Source: Clostridiaceae bacterium
GTDB taxonomy: Bacteria; Bacillota; Clostridia; Saccharofermentanales; Saccharofermentanaceae
Length of the DNA: 64,000 bases
Assembly (NCBI GenBank): GCA_012718915.1
Contig: JAAYBI010000012.1
Location: forward strand, 1-64,000
Reading direction: 5' to 3'
Position 1 is the stretch's first letter; the number at the start of each line of letters is the position of its first letter. Position numbers and translations under genes: made by a program. The notes under the pieces are model-generated. The model ran no database searches. It was not told the origin of the DNA and worked only from the letters and a program-made list of their open reading frames with translations. Shown in pieces: positions 47,650 to 57,146 of the stretch.

Positions 47650-48939
47650 TTATTGTCCTACCTTTCTGAATAAGAGCGAGCCGTTTTGTCCTCCGAATCC
47701 GAGCGAATTCGATATGGCAGCACGTATATTTTTCTTGACTGCGATGTTCGGCGTATAGTTGAGATCGCATTCCGGGTCCGGTTCAGAGAGCCCAATAGTC
47801 GGTGGCACCACGCCGTCGCGAATGGCGAGTATTGCCGCAATGGCCTCAACCCCGCCGGCGGCGCCGAGAAGGTGTCCGGTGACAGATTTGGTTGAGCTAA
47901 TCGAAACCGTACGTGCCAGTTCTTCACCCATGGCAAACTTGACGGCTAATGTCTCGTATTTATCATTGAGTGGTGTACCGGTGCCGTGTGCATTAATATA
48001 GTCGACTTCGTCTGCAGAAATGCCACCTTCTCGCATCGCCAATTTCATGGCCATGCCGGCACCTTTTCCTTCGGGATCCGGGCTCGTAATATGATAAGCA
48101 TCCGCCGTCGCACCGTAACCGGAGACCTCAGCGTAAATATGCGCGCCGCGCTCAAGTGCGTGCTCCATCGTTTCCATAAAGACAATACCTGCACCCTCAC
48201 CCATGACAAATCCGCCGCGACGGGCATCGAATGGAAGTGAGCCCATATTCGGGTCGTCGGTCATATTCAGGGCCTTCATGTTTGTAAAACCGGCCAACGC
48301 AATTCTAGTAATCGGCGCTTCGGCACCACCGGCCACAGCGGCCTTCAGGTAACCGAGTTTAATTTTGTGAAACGCTTCACCGATGGCGTGGGTTCCCGAT
48401 GCACAAGCCGTGGTAACACAATAATTCGCGCCTTTGAGATGATGAATCATCGATACATGCCCGGCAGCTAGATTGCTAATCATCATCGGGATAAACAACG
48501 GTGATATACGATCCGGACCTCTGCCGACCAGAAGTTCTTCAAATTGATCTTGAAGCGTAGACAATCCACCGACGCCCGAGCCAATAATGACTCCTGTATC
48601 GAAAGGGTCCATAGTTGAAAAGTCGATTTTAGACATCTCAATGGCTTCTTGAGCCGCCGCTACTGCGAAGTGGCAGTAACGATCCATCCGACGAGCTTCT
48701 TTGCGATCCAAAAAATTGCCGGGATCAAAATCCTTGACCTGTGCAGCCAGTCGAACCCGTGTACCCGGATACGCTTCAGAATCGATTAATCCGATACCGT
48801 GACGGCCGTTCACAACGGCGTCCCAAAATGAATCAACGGTATTGCCGACAGGTGTGACGGCTCCCATTCCGGTAATAACGACTCTCGGACGACCTTGCTG
48901 ATCGAAACATTCGTTTTTGTTAGTGGGCATACTAGCCAT
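47650..48939 (-). CDS. fabF: 3-oxoacyl-ACP synthase II
   Basis: This 429-residue condensing enzyme adds two carbons from malonyl-ACP to growing acyl-ACP. The catalytic triad is Cys179 (TTACASGTHAIGEA), His in NAHGTGTPLNDKYE and His in TGHLLGAAGG; GFGGQNGSLLFRK is the C-terminal signature. The ATG at 48939 follows GGAGG; a 22-codon longer frame is ignored. It is in the usual place between fabG and accB. Confidence 0.97.
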   Translation of the reverse strand: MASMPTNKNECFDQQGRPRVVITGMGAVTPVGNTVDSFWDAVVNGRHGIGLIDSEAYPGTRVRLAAQVKDFDPGNFLDRKEARRMDRYCHFAVAAAQEAIEMSKIDFSTMDPFDTGVIIGSGVGGLSTLQDQFEELLVGRGPDRISPLFIPMMISNLAAGHVSMIHHLKGANYCVTTACASGTHAIGEAFHKIKLGYLKAAVAGGAEAPITRIALAGFTNMKALNMTDDPNMGSLPFDARRGGFVMGEGAGIVFMETMEHALERGAHIYAEVSGYGATADAYHITSPDPEGKGAGMAMKLAMREGGISADEVDYINAHGTGTPLNDKYETLAVKFAMGEELARTVSISSTKSVTGHLLGAAGGVEAIAAILAIRDGVVPPTIGLSEPDPECDLNYTPNIAVKKNIRAAISNSLGFGGQNGSLLFRKVGQ

Positions 48940-48976
48940 GTTAAAACCTCCTGAGACTATTGCTGTTGTTCTGATA

Positions 48977-49732
48977 TCAAATAACCAGTCCGCCGGAGAC
49001 CTCAATCACCTGTCCGGTGACATAAGCACTCTCGTCAGAAGCCAAAAATGCAACGACATTCGCTACATCTTCCGGCTTTCCGAAGCGAGCCATCGGAATC
49101 CGCTCCATTGCGGCTTTCTTTGTCTCTTCTCCGAGCGCATCGGTCATGTCGGTCTCTATAAATCCCGGGGCAACGGCATTCACCGTAATATTGCGCTTGG
49201 CCATTTCTTTTGCCATGCTTTTCGTCATACCGATCAATCCGGCTTTCGACGCAGAGTAGTTCGCCTGACCCGCGTTGCCATAAACACCTGACACAGATGA
49301 AATATTGATAATTCGACCTTTTCTCTGCTTGACCATGATCGGCAGACAAAGAGAAGATGTGCTGAAAGCACCGGTCAAATTCGTATCAATAACCGATGTA
49401 AATTGCTCCCGGCTCATACGCATCGCCAATCCGTCACGGGTCATTCCGGCGTTGTTGACCAAGACATCCACACGACCGAAGGTCTCTTTGGCGACATCGA
49501 TAATTCTTTTGCAATCGGCCTCGAGCGAAATATCAGCTGCGACCAATACGACTTGAATGTTTGAAAAGGCCGCCTCGCATTGTGATTTGACCATTTCTGC
49601 CTCTGAAGCACCGGAACGATACGTCAAGACCAGATTATAGCCTTTGGAAGCGAGTACTCGAGCAATCGCGGCACCCAATCCTCTGGATGCACCGGTCACA
49701 ATGGCAACGGGACTGATAATGCTCTCTGTCAT
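48977..49732 (-). CDS. fabG: 3-oxoacyl-ACP reductase
   Basis: This 251-residue short-chain dehydrogenase reduces 3-oxoacyl-ACP with NADPH. Motifs are TGASRGLG, NNAGMTRD, catalytic Ser in NISSVSGVYGN and YSASK. AGGAGG precedes the ATG at 49732, which overlaps the fabK stop by one base, so the two are coupled. Normal length and order. Confidence 0.97.
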   Translation of the reverse strand: MTESIISPVAIVTGASRGLGAAIARVLASKGYNLVLTYRSGASEAEMVKSQCEAAFSNIQVVLVAADISLEADCKRIIDVAKETFGRVDVLVNNAGMTRDGLAMRMSREQFTSVIDTNLTGAFSTSSLCLPIMVKQRKGRIINISSVSGVYGNAGQANYSASKAGLIGMTKSMAKEMAKRNITVNAVAPGFIETDMTDALGEETKKAAMERIPMARFGKPEDVANVVAFLASDESAYVTGQVIEVSGGLVI

Positions 49733-50667
49733 CAGATCGATCCTCCTACTTTGATGCAAGCCTCATACTCGGCAAACATTTCTTCAATGATATCTTTGAC
49801 CGGCATGATCTCTTTGACTAGCCCGGCGATTTGTCCGGCCATGAAAGAACCTTCCTTTAGATCGCCTTCTTTAACGGCTTTGCGAAGAGAACCAAGAGTC
49901 ACGGCCTCCATCTCTTCGAACGTCGCGCCGGCCTTTTCCATTTTGTCGAGTTCAAGTGTCAATGCATTCTTTATGCAGCGTACCGGATGTCCGCCGCTTC
50001 TTCCCGTCACCCGAGAATCAATATCTCGGGACTTGACGACCAACTCCTTGTAATTCTGATGAATCGTACATTCGCAAGAAGCCAAGAAGCGCGTTCCAAC
50101 CTGGACACCGGATGCGCCCAGCATGCTGACTGCAGCGATACCGCGGCCATCAGCGATACCACCCGCGGCGATGACCGGAATCCGGACCGAATCGACGACC
50201 TGGGGAATCAAAGTCATCGTGGTCAATTCACCGATGTGCCCACCGGCCTCTGTGCCTTCAGCGACAATCGCGTCCGCTCCCAGCCCTTCCATTCGTTTAG
50301 CCAATCCTGTGGATGCAACGACCGGAACCACTTTGATCCCTGCGCTTTTCCAGGCCTCAATATATTTTCCAGGGGAACCCGCACCGGTGGTGACGACGGC
50401 CACCTCTTCCTCGATGACGACTTGGGCTAAATCCGGTGTATGTGGGTTCATCAACATGATGTTGACGCCAAACGGCTTATCGGTCAGTGATTTCGCCTTC
50501 CGAATCTCTGCGCGCAATAATTCTTTGTCCATTGAGCCTGCGGCAATCAATCCGAGGCCGCCCGCATCCGAAACGGCCGAAGCCAGATTAGCATCAGCCA
50601 CCCATGCCATGCCGCCCTGTATGATCGGATATTTTATGCCTAATAGTACTGTAAGAGTTGTTTTCAT
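49732..50667 (-). CDS. fabK: Enoyl-ACP reductase II (FabK)
   Basis: This 311-residue flavoenzyme reduces enoyl-ACP; FMN-dependent FabK takes the place of FabI, so the organism may be insensitive to FabI-targeted triclosan (inference). The TIM-barrel motifs are IIQGGMAWVADANLASAVSDAGGLGLIAAG, FGVNIMLMNP, VAEGTEAGGHIGE and VIAAGGIADGRGIAAVSMLGASGVQVGTRFLASCE. Second gene of the leftward fab operon. Confidence 0.96.
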   Translation of the reverse strand: MKTTLTVLLGIKYPIIQGGMAWVADANLASAVSDAGGLGLIAAGSMDKELLRAEIRKAKSLTDKPFGVNIMLMNPHTPDLAQVVIEEEVAVVTTGAGSPGKYIEAWKSAGIKVVPVVASTGLAKRMEGLGADAIVAEGTEAGGHIGELTTMTLIPQVVDSVRIPVIAAGGIADGRGIAAVSMLGASGVQVGTRFLASCECTIHQNYKELVVKSRDIDSRVTGRSGGHPVRCIKNALTLELDKMEKAGATFEEMEAVTLGSLRKAVKEGDLKEGSFMAGQIAGLVKEIMPVKDIIEEMFAEYEACIKVGGSI

Positions 50668-50710
50668 TTGATCCTCCTCGCCGAGACCGGCTTTTCGAAA
50701 TGAATGTCTA

Positions 50711-51736
50711 TTAAAATATACAAACGCAGGCGCCGTATGTCAGTCCACCGCCGAATCCGGTAAATACCAATGTATGACCGCGACGAATATGCCCGGAACG
50801 AACTTCTTTATCAAGACAAATCGGAATGGAGGCCGACGACGTATTGCCGGTCTCCGCTATATAAGAAATCATCTTTTCTGTCGGAATGCCCAATCGCTTG
50901 GCAGACGCTTGTAGGATGCGGTCATTGGCTTGATGCGGCACAATAAAATCAATGGCTTCTAGCGGCAGATTTGCTCTCTCAACGGCTTTTTCTACGGCCA
51001 AAGGCATCGCTGTCGTCGCAAAACGATATACTTCCGGGCCTTTCATGGATAAATATTTACCGGTCTCATGCCCAAAACGATCCGGCTCGAAAACCATATC
51101 CTCGGGAATGAACGGGTGATTTGCGCGCTCAAACGCTTTTCCGGTCATGAACTCACCCCCGGTACCGTCCGCACCTATGAAGGATTCGTAGATATTCGCC
51201 TCAGGCAAGTCCGAGCCATCCGCTTGACGATTGGACACAATGGCTGCACCTGCGCCGTCTCCGAATAACACGCAAGTTCTGCGATCTTCAAAATCGACAA
51301 GCTTGGTCAGGCTCTCCGACGATACAATGAGCCCAGTCTTTCTTTCATCCGTGTTTAGATATCGCATAGCAATATCTAATGCCTGCACAAAGCCCGTACA
51401 TGCCGCATTGAGATCAAAGCAAAATGCATTCTTGGCACCCACCTGCGCCTGGACGATAGACGCCATATTCGGCGTCGTATAATCCGCCGATAAAGTCGTA
51501 GCGATAATGAAATCAATATTATCCGGATCCATCTCTGCCATTTCTATGGCATTACTTGCCGCATGAATCGCCATGTCCGACGTCGTTTCTGTGACACAAT
51601 AATGTCGTTTCGAAATTCCCGTCCGTGAGGTAATCCACTCGTCACTGGTGTCCATAATCTTGGCGAGCATCTCGTTATCCACAACCAGTTCCGGCAAAAA
51701 GGAGCCGGTGCCCAATATTTTATAAGGTATTTCCAA
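50711..51736 (-). CDS. fabH: 3-oxoacyl-ACP synthase III
   Basis: This 341-residue enzyme starts fatty-acid synthesis by joining acetyl-CoA and malonyl-ACP. The catalytic Cys is C113 in NAACTGFVQAL, His in VPHQANDRI and Asn in TGNTSSASIP. The start is TTG at 51736, eight bases after GGAGG, giving the normal N-terminus MEIPYKILGTGSFLPE. First gene of the leftward operon, downstream of the FabT-like boxes. Confidence 0.96.
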   Translation of the reverse strand: MEIPYKILGTGSFLPELVVDNEMLAKIMDTSDEWITSRTGISKRHYCVTETTSDMAIHAASNAIEMAEMDPDNIDFIIATTLSADYTTPNMASIVQAQVGAKNAFCFDLNAACTGFVQALDIAMRYLNTDERKTGLIVSSESLTKLVDFEDRRTCVLFGDGAGAAIVSNRQADGSDLPEANIYESFIGADGTGGEFMTGKAFERANHPFIPEDMVFEPDRFGHETGKYLSMKGPEVYRFATTAMPLAVEKAVERANLPLEAIDFIVPHQANDRILQASAKRLGIPTEKMISYIAETGNTSSASIPICLDKEVRSGHIRRGHTLVFTGFGGGLTYGACVCIF

Positions 51737-51799
51737 ATCTTAATCCTCCGATAAATCGGCATTCGGTTATTAATAGAAATCAATAGCCCCTTGCAATTC

Positions 51800-51831
51800 T
51801 TTTGAAAATCAATTATTTTGATTATCAAAGT
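51800..51831. promoter_or_regulatory. FabT-like operator boxes between fabH and fabD
   Basis: The palindrome TTTGATTATCAAA (51817-51829) matches the published FabT recognition core, and a second imperfect box TTTGAAAATCAA starts near 51801. They lie in the divergent gap (51737-51895), so one MarR-type FabT protein could control both fabD and the fab/acc operon. No fabT gene is in the window. Confidence 0.7.
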
Positions 51832-51895
51832 GTCGACGTCATTTTACTCTCTTTCATTCGACACGTCAACAATGCAAAAAGGCAGGTATTGATAG

Positions 51896-52738
51896 ATGAA
51901 TGCATTCCTTTTCCCCGGACAAGGCGCCCAATCTGCGGTTATGGCCCAAAGTATGCTCAGTGAATATCCCGAGGCCAAGGCCTTCTACGATAGTGCTCGA
52001 GAGATTTGCGGCTATGACCTCACGACACTGGGCGATGCGGAACTCGGTATGACGCGATACTCGCAACCCGCCATCACGGTTCACAGTGTCTGTGCATTTG
52101 AAAAAGCGCGCTCGGAATCCGAAGACATTGCTTCAACGGCTATGGCCGGTTTCTCGCTCGGTGAATATTCGGCACTGTATGCGGCAGGGGTCATCTCCTT
52201 TTCCGACTTGCTGAAATTGGTCAACAAGCGTTCCGAACTCATGCAGGAAGCCGCTGAAACGTCCCCTGGCGCAATGTTTGCGATTATTGGTCTTGAGGAC
52301 GCAGCGATTGAGCAAGTCCTCGAACACTATAATGAAGTATATGCGGTCAATTACAACTGCAGCGGGCAACTGGTCATAGCCGGAGCGATTGATCCAACCG
52401 AAAAAGCAGCAGCAGAACTGTTGGCAAATGGCGCACGTCGCGCCCATCGTCTGGCGGTCAACGGTGCATTTCACACGCCGTTCATGTCATCGGCGGCGGA
52501 GAAGCTAAAGGCGTTTGCCTCGGAGATATCATTTTCGGCACCTAAAAGTCCGATCTACTCTAACGCCACCGGTCTTCCGGTGGCTGCAAATACCGAATTT
52601 CCGGAATACCTTCGCACGCACATGATTTCGCCCGTCCGCTTTACCGACGAGATTCGACGTATGCGCGCGGACGGTTATGAGAACTTCATTGAGCTCGGAC
52701 CGGGCAAGGTATTAACAGGATTATTGAGAAAGATATAG
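51896..52738 (+). CDS. fabD: Malonyl-CoA-ACP transacylase
   Basis: This 280-residue enzyme loads malonate onto ACP. FPGQGAQ is at the start, the catalytic Ser87 is in GFSLGEYSALYAAG, and His is in VNGAFHTPFM. It stands divergently from the rest of the fab cluster; in streptococci and clostridia it usually sits between fabK and fabG. AGGCAGG precedes the ATG. Confidence 0.96.
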   Translation: MNAFLFPGQGAQSAVMAQSMLSEYPEAKAFYDSAREICGYDLTTLGDAELGMTRYSQPAITVHSVCAFEKARSESEDIASTAMAGFSLGEYSALYAAGVISFSDLLKLVNKRSELMQEAAETSPGAMFAIIGLEDAAIEQVLEHYNEVYAVNYNCSGQLVIAGAIDPTEKAAAELLANGARRAHRLAVNGAFHTPFMSSAAEKLKAFASEISFSAPKSPIYSNATGLPVAANTEFPEYLRTHMISPVRFTDEIRRMRADGYENFIELGPGKVLTGLLRKI

Positions 52739-52760
52739 ACAAGATTGAACGATAAAAGGG

Positions 52761-52796
52761 GCTGTCTCAAAAGACTTGTAACAAAGTCGGATGAGG
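52761..52796 (+). repeat. Second copy of a 36-bp repeat (IS-terminus-like)
   Basis: This sequence matches 37142-37177 at 31 of 36 positions, including GTCTCAAAAG and TTGTAACAAAGT, and is preceded by GGGG. It sits between fabD and a broken gene. The matching left end of the 342-bp insertion suggests a dispersed element whose remainder here is lost or diverged. Confidence 0.6.
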
Positions 52797-52837
52797 CCGC
52801 CTTATTTATTTATGCCTTACTGAAAAATATCAAGTCG

Positions 52838-53250
52838 CTATTCTTGTAATCGATATTCAAACTCCGTATGATCTTCACGAACACAGCTTAAAACAAATGC
52901 TCCATCCTCTTGATTTATGGAAACAACAGCAAAGGCCTCATGCAAACCTAGAATTCTGTTATCCGAGAGGTCAAAATCTGTGTCTCTTTTCATCTACATG
53001 ACTCCAATGGTAATCTCGCCTTCCGGATATCCATCGACGGCACGATCTGCACCGCTCATGCCGAAAAAGCGGAATCCGCCGTTACTTCGGCTCGACTCGT
53101 ATGTCGGATCTACATAGTAAAATTGATCGTCCATACATAATATATTCCAGGCGTGCGAAGCCTCTGCGTCACTGCCGAGCGCAATGCTTGCGTCCACGTC
53201 GACCTGGAGGCACAATTGTCCGGTATTGCTTTGAAAAATGAATGATGGTT
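52838..53250 (-). pseudogene. Remnant of a transglutaminase-like protein
   Basis: One minus-strand frame holds HAWNILCMDDQFYYVDPTY with the His and Asp of the transglutaminase-like catalytic site and downstream beta-rich sequence to GEITIGVM. A TAG at 52994-52996 interrupts it. The same frame continues MKRDTDFDLSDNRILGLHEAFAVVSINQ to a final TAG at 52838. The N-terminal half with the catalytic Cys is missing, cut off at the tyrS stop. Truncation plus nonsense mutation mark a dead gene. Confidence 0.7.
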
Positions 53251-53253
53251 CCT

Positions 53254-54483
53254 TTAACCTTGAATCAAGCGATGAAAGACTTTTTTGCCCTTCTTAATAA
53301 TTGCCTCTCCATCGGCAAAATCAGATGCTGTGATCTTGTAGAAAATATCATCGACCACGTCGCCGTTCAGGTAAATGCCCTTCTGCGTAATCATACGGCG
53401 TGCCTCGCCCTTACTCGTCAACAGCTTGGTCTCTACGAGAAGATCCAACAACGCCACGCCCGCTTCAAGCTGGCCCGCAGACAGTGTGGTCGTCGGCATA
53501 TCCTCAGAGATACCGCTTCCCTCGAAAAGCGCTTCAGCCTGCTTCTTGACGGCATCGGCAGTCTCTGAGCCGTGAACAATTGCTGTGACTTCATACGCCA
53601 GGCGCTTCTTGGCTTCGTTAATGGCCGAGTCCTGAAGCTTGCCGTACTCTTCGATCTCTTCCAGCGGAAGGAAAGTCAGAAGCTTCATGCACTTAATCAC
53701 ATCGGCGTCATCCACATTGCGCCAGTACTGATAAAAATCGAAAGGCGTCGTCTTCTCCGGATCCAGCCAGACCGCTCCCTTTGCGGTCTTTCCCATCTTC
53801 TTGCCTTCGCTGTTGGTCAATAGCGTAAACGTCAGGCCGAAAGCCTCGCCCTGCTCTTTACGTCGAATCAACTCCACGCCGCCGATGATATTCGACCATT
53901 GGTCGTCACCGCCGAGCTCTAACGTACAATTGTAATTCTTATACAAGTACAGAAAATCATAGCTCTGCATGAGCATGTAATTGAACTCTAGGAAAGTCAG
54001 TCCTTTTTCGAGACGCTGCTTATAGCAATCGGCCGTCAGCATACGATTGACCGAAAAGTGCGGTCCGATCTCCCTTATAAATTCAATGTAATTCAAATCC
54101 AACAGCCAGTCTGCATTGTTAACAATAGTCGCCTTACCGTCGCTAAAATCAACGACCTTACCCATCTGCTTCATAAAGCAACTGACGTTATGCGCGATAT
54201 CATCCACAGTCAGCATCTGGCGCATATCCGAGCGGCCGCTCGGATCACCGATCATGCCGGTCCCGCCACCCATTAAAGCAATAGGGTGATGTCCTGCCTG
54301 CTGCATGTGGCTCATGACCATCATCTGCACAAAATGTCCTACATGAAGACTATCCGCCGTCGGATCAAAGCCGATATAGAAAGAGACCCCGGGCTTACCA
54401 AGCAATTCATAGATTTCATCTCTGTGTGTCGCCTGAGAAACGTAGCCTCTGGCCTCGAGAACATCAAATACATTTTCGCCCAT
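53254..54483 (-). CDS. tyrS: Tyrosyl-tRNA synthetase
   Basis: This 409-residue class I synthetase has the HIGH-like HVGH (residues 47-50), a KMSKS-like KMGKT near residue 230 and a C-terminal S4 RNA-binding domain. Tyrosine-site pieces include [15 protein letters not shown] and [22 protein letters not shown] precedes the ATG. The leader is too short for a T-box. It has a good promoter of its own. Confidence 0.97.
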   Translation of the reverse strand: MGENVFDVLEARGYVSQATHRDEIYELLGKPGVSFYIGFDPTADSLHVGHFVQMMVMSHMQQAGHHPIALMGGGTGMIGDPSGRSDMRQMLTVDDIAHNVSCFMKQMGKVVDFSDGKATIVNNADWLLDLNYIEFIREIGPHFSVNRMLTADCYKQRLEKGLTFLEFNYMLMQSYDFLYLYKNYNCTLELGGDDQWSNIIGGVELIRRKEQGEAFGLTFTLLTNSEGKKMGKTAKGAVWLDPEKTTPFDFYQYWRNVDDADVIKCMKLLTFLPLEEIEEYGKLQDSAINEAKKRLAYEVTAIVHGSETADAVKKQAEALFEGSGISEDMPTTTLSAGQLEAGVALLDLLVETKLLTSKGEARRMITQKGIYLNGDVVDDIFYKITASDFADGEAIIKKGKKVFHRLIQG

Positions 54484-54517
54484 AAATCGTGCCTCCTAAA
54501 CGTCAAATCATCGGATT

Positions 54518-54546
54518 ATTCTACTCGCAGGTCGTAAAAATGTCAA
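54518..54546 (-). promoter_or_regulatory. Promoter of tyrS
   Basis: On the minus strand TTGACA (54546-54541) and TAGAAT (54523-54518) are separated by 17 bp, about 35 bases before the start codon. Confidence 0.75.
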
Positions 54547-54665
54547 TTTTGAGCCTTCTTGTGAATCCTCTTCAATATACATGATACATAAAATAATGAC
54601 CTGAGAATGCAAAGCGTGTATGATATAGAAATTAATCACGCAACATTCTATAAGGAGTACCTCGT

Positions 54666-55664
54666 ATGCGAACGATCATCGAAACCCCTCGCCTGAAATT
54701 AAGAGAATTGACACCGGATGATCTGCCCGCGCTTCGGACAATCCTTCAAGATGACGATGTTATGTACGCCTACGGTGGGGCATTCAGCGACGAGGAGGTT
54801 AATACCTGGTTATCCAATCGATTAGCCTCTTACCGATCCGGCGGATACAGTCTTTGGGCCGTTGTCCTGAAAGAGAACGGTGAGTTGATCGGCCAATGTG
54901 GGTTGACGGACCAGACACCTCTCTCAGAAACGATACTTGAAGTCGGCTATCTTTTTGCGAAAAAGCATTGGGGACAAGGATATGCGACCGAAGCCGCGGA
55001 CGCCGTCAAGACCTACGCTTTTGAGACGCTCGATACGGATTCCCTCTATGCCATCATACGTGCAACAAACCACCCGTCGAGAAATGTCGCGAAGCGATTA
55101 GGGATGCATTGCATCAAATATTTCATCAAACATTACCGTGGTATTGATATGCCCCATTTTTTATATCGTATCCGGCGGGATGAAAGCACCCGAATTCTTC
55201 GTCTTGATGAGCATCCGGAGTACATTCCTGTCTGTGCCGCTTGGATATATGCCCAATGGGGATCTCAGTCCGACGGAACGCCGGATGGTGCTTTACGTAA
55301 ATTTTGCGAAAAGGCAGCTCCCGGACAACTTCCGATCTCACTCATCGCTATTCACGACAATAAGCCCGCCGGCACCATCAGTCTCTGGACTTCAGATCAT
55401 CACATGGATGATATCGGGCCTTGGCTTGCGGCGTTATATGTCCACCCGTTCCATCGCAATGAGGGCATTGCCCTGACATTAATCGATCTCGTGATTGACG
55501 AGGCCTGTAAACGCGGTGATGCCTCGATATATCTTGTTACAGAAGATGCCGGAGAGTTATATCGCAGATTTGGTTTCGAGGACGTTCGAAAACTGGTATC
55601 CGATTACGGCGAAGCGACTTTGATGAAGTTAACACTGATGGGATACAAAAAGTCCGGGGTTTGA
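54666..55664 (+). CDS. Tandem GNAT acetyltransferase
   Basis: This 332-residue protein has two acetyltransferase domains. Residues 1-165 are RimJ/RimL-like (RLKLRELTPDDLPALRTIL, YLFAKKHWGQGYATEAADAV with the Q/RxxGxG/A loop). Residues 180-325 form a second GNAT fold (AALYVHPFHRNEGIALTLIDLVIDEA, DAGELYRRFGFEDV). Two fused domains are less common than one. AAGGAG precedes the ATG. Acceptors unknown. It points away from tyrS. Confidence 0.88.
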   Translation: MRTIIETPRLKLRELTPDDLPALRTILQDDDVMYAYGGAFSDEEVNTWLSNRLASYRSGGYSLWAVVLKENGELIGQCGLTDQTPLSETILEVGYLFAKKHWGQGYATEAADAVKTYAFETLDTDSLYAIIRATNHPSRNVAKRLGMHCIKYFIKHYRGIDMPHFLYRIRRDESTRILRLDEHPEYIPVCAAWIYAQWGSQSDGTPDGALRKFCEKAAPGQLPISLIAIHDNKPAGTISLWTSDHHMDDIGPWLAALYVHPFHRNEGIALTLIDLVIDEACKRGDASIYLVTEDAGELYRRFGFEDVRKLVSDYGEATLMKLTLMGYKKSGV

Positions 55665-55717
55665 TAATACTTACCGCACGATCTCATCCGGTTCCACTGA
55701 ACTCATGTCCTTCTTAA

Positions 55718-56347
55718 CTATTTGTAAAAAGCCTCGCGCAATACTTCGAAATCTTGAAATAATTGTCTGGAGTAATCTTCGAGGAACGCGACAGCCTCCT
55801 CCGGCGTCAATGCATTATTCTTTTCGATGTATTCTGCAAAAATACCTCGCATGTAGGCCATCAGTATTTTTATGGCTTTGTCCTTTCCTACCGAAGGCTT
55901 GAAAAGCGAATCGTCGACTAAGTCGGCGATTCGGGCCTCAGAATTAACGAAAAGACCGGAGAAGCGCGCCTTCATATCTTCTTCAAGACCTTTAGGGGTG
56001 TGCATAAACGCTTCGTATATTAGTCTGTAACCCTTTGGGTCCTCGACAGCGATACGAAGTTTTTCGACCGATATCACGCGCAACAGCTCGAACAGCTCGG
56101 CCTGACTCGGCAAATGAATGTGCATCAATCGTTCAGTCATCTGCTTGACCGTCTCATCCAACAAAAGCAAATACAGATTCTTCTTGCTCCCGAAATAGTG
56201 AAAAAGCAGCCCCTTGGAAATCTCCGCCAGGGCTGCAATTTCATTGGTGTTAGCGCGAAGGTAACCCTCACGGGAGAAAACCTCCAACGCCGCCGCCAAA
56301 ACTCGCTTCTGTTTATCGATATCGATTTTGAAAAAGTTCTCGAACAC
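55718..56347 (-). CDS. TetR family transcriptional regulator
   Basis: This 209-residue regulator has an N-terminal helix-turn-helix (KRVLAAALEVFSREGYLRANTNEIAALAEISKGLLFHYFGSKKNLY) and a helical ligand-binding domain. It is the last gene of a leftward ABC operon and probably represses it through the palindrome at 58126-58141. The inducer is unknown but is likely the exported substrate. Confidence 0.92.
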   Translation of the reverse strand: MFENFFKIDIDKQKRVLAAALEVFSREGYLRANTNEIAALAEISKGLLFHYFGSKKNLYLLLLDETVKQMTERLMHIHLPSQAELFELLRVISVEKLRIAVEDPKGYRLIYEAFMHTPKGLEEDMKARFSGLFVNSEARIADLVDDSLFKPSVGKDKAIKILMAYMRGIFAEYIEKNNALTPEEAVAFLEDYSRQLFQDFEVLREAFYK

Positions 56348-56357
56348 TGATTACCCC

Positions 56358-57146
56358 TTATGTGAAATCTTTTCGCAAATACAATTTCCCGGCACCTGCC
56401 AATCCGATAACGATGACGGCTAACGTCGCAATCAATGCCCATCCGGAGATCCCATTACGCACCAGGTGCATCGCTTCAAACCAGCGATAAGGCGTAATGT
56501 ACTTTAACGCATCCATTTTATCATTTATGTTCGATAATATCGCAGTGAAAAACAGGACAAATACAATACCCAGACCGATCGGCAATCGTCGCGCCGGCTT
56601 TATAACAAAGTGACCGAGAACAACGCCTACTGCAAAAAAGAACAACATAAAAAGCAACAGACCAACGCTCAGTATGATCATTTCCTTAACCGGCGAGGCT
56701 TCGGATACTGCCATCAATACTCCGAGACACCCGACAAAAAATGCCACCGAGGTAATAATAACAGAAATCACGCTGTGGGCTATTTTTGAACTGTAAATGT
56801 AGAGACGGGTCACAGGTCGCCCGTACAAGAAGTCAATGGTGTGCTCTGACTCCTCTTTGCTGACGCTGCTTCCGCCTAACAGAACGGCATAAGCTGCCAG
56901 TGCGACCAGCACATATTGGAACATGTATGATAAATACTGGATCGGATCTCCAAAATCGATCATATAGAAGCCAAGGGCTTTTCGCATTTCAGGAGGGAAC
57001 CCATCCATCATCACGTCCAAATCCGCCCCCATCTCCGCAAATGAAGGAAACATCGACATGGCCAGAGCCAGAAACCCCACTACCGATATATTCCAGATCA
57101 GCAGCGACTTCCATTGCGTGCGCCACTCAAACTTAAAGAGTCTCAT
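56358..57146 (-). CDS. ABC-2 type transporter permease
   Basis: This 262-residue membrane protein has about six helices (for example LIWNISVVGFLALAMSMF, YVLVALAAYAVLLGGSSVS and GWALIATLAVIVIGLAGAGKLYL). EEEHTIDFLYGRPVTR-like loop text (ESEHTIDFLYGRPVTRLYIYSSK) is typical of ABC-2 permeases. It overlaps the ATPase gene by four bases and precedes the TetR gene by 10. Confidence 0.9.
   Translation of the reverse strand: MRLFKFEWRTQWKSLLIWNISVVGFLALAMSMFPSFAEMGADLDVMMDGFPPEMRKALGFYMIDFGDPIQYLSYMFQYVLVALAAYAVLLGGSSVSKEESEHTIDFLYGRPVTRLYIYSSKIAHSVISVIITSVAFFVGCLGVLMAVSEASPVKEMIILSVGLLLFMLFFFAVGVVLGHFVIKPARRLPIGLGIVFVLFFTAILSNINDKMDALKYITPYRWFEAMHLVRNGISGWALIATLAVIVIGLAGAGKLYLRKDFT

Noticed and set aside
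54484-54665. Possible T-box riboswitch upstream of tyrS.
   Set aside because: The gap is too short, a normal promoter lies 35 bases from the start, and the T-box consensus is absent.
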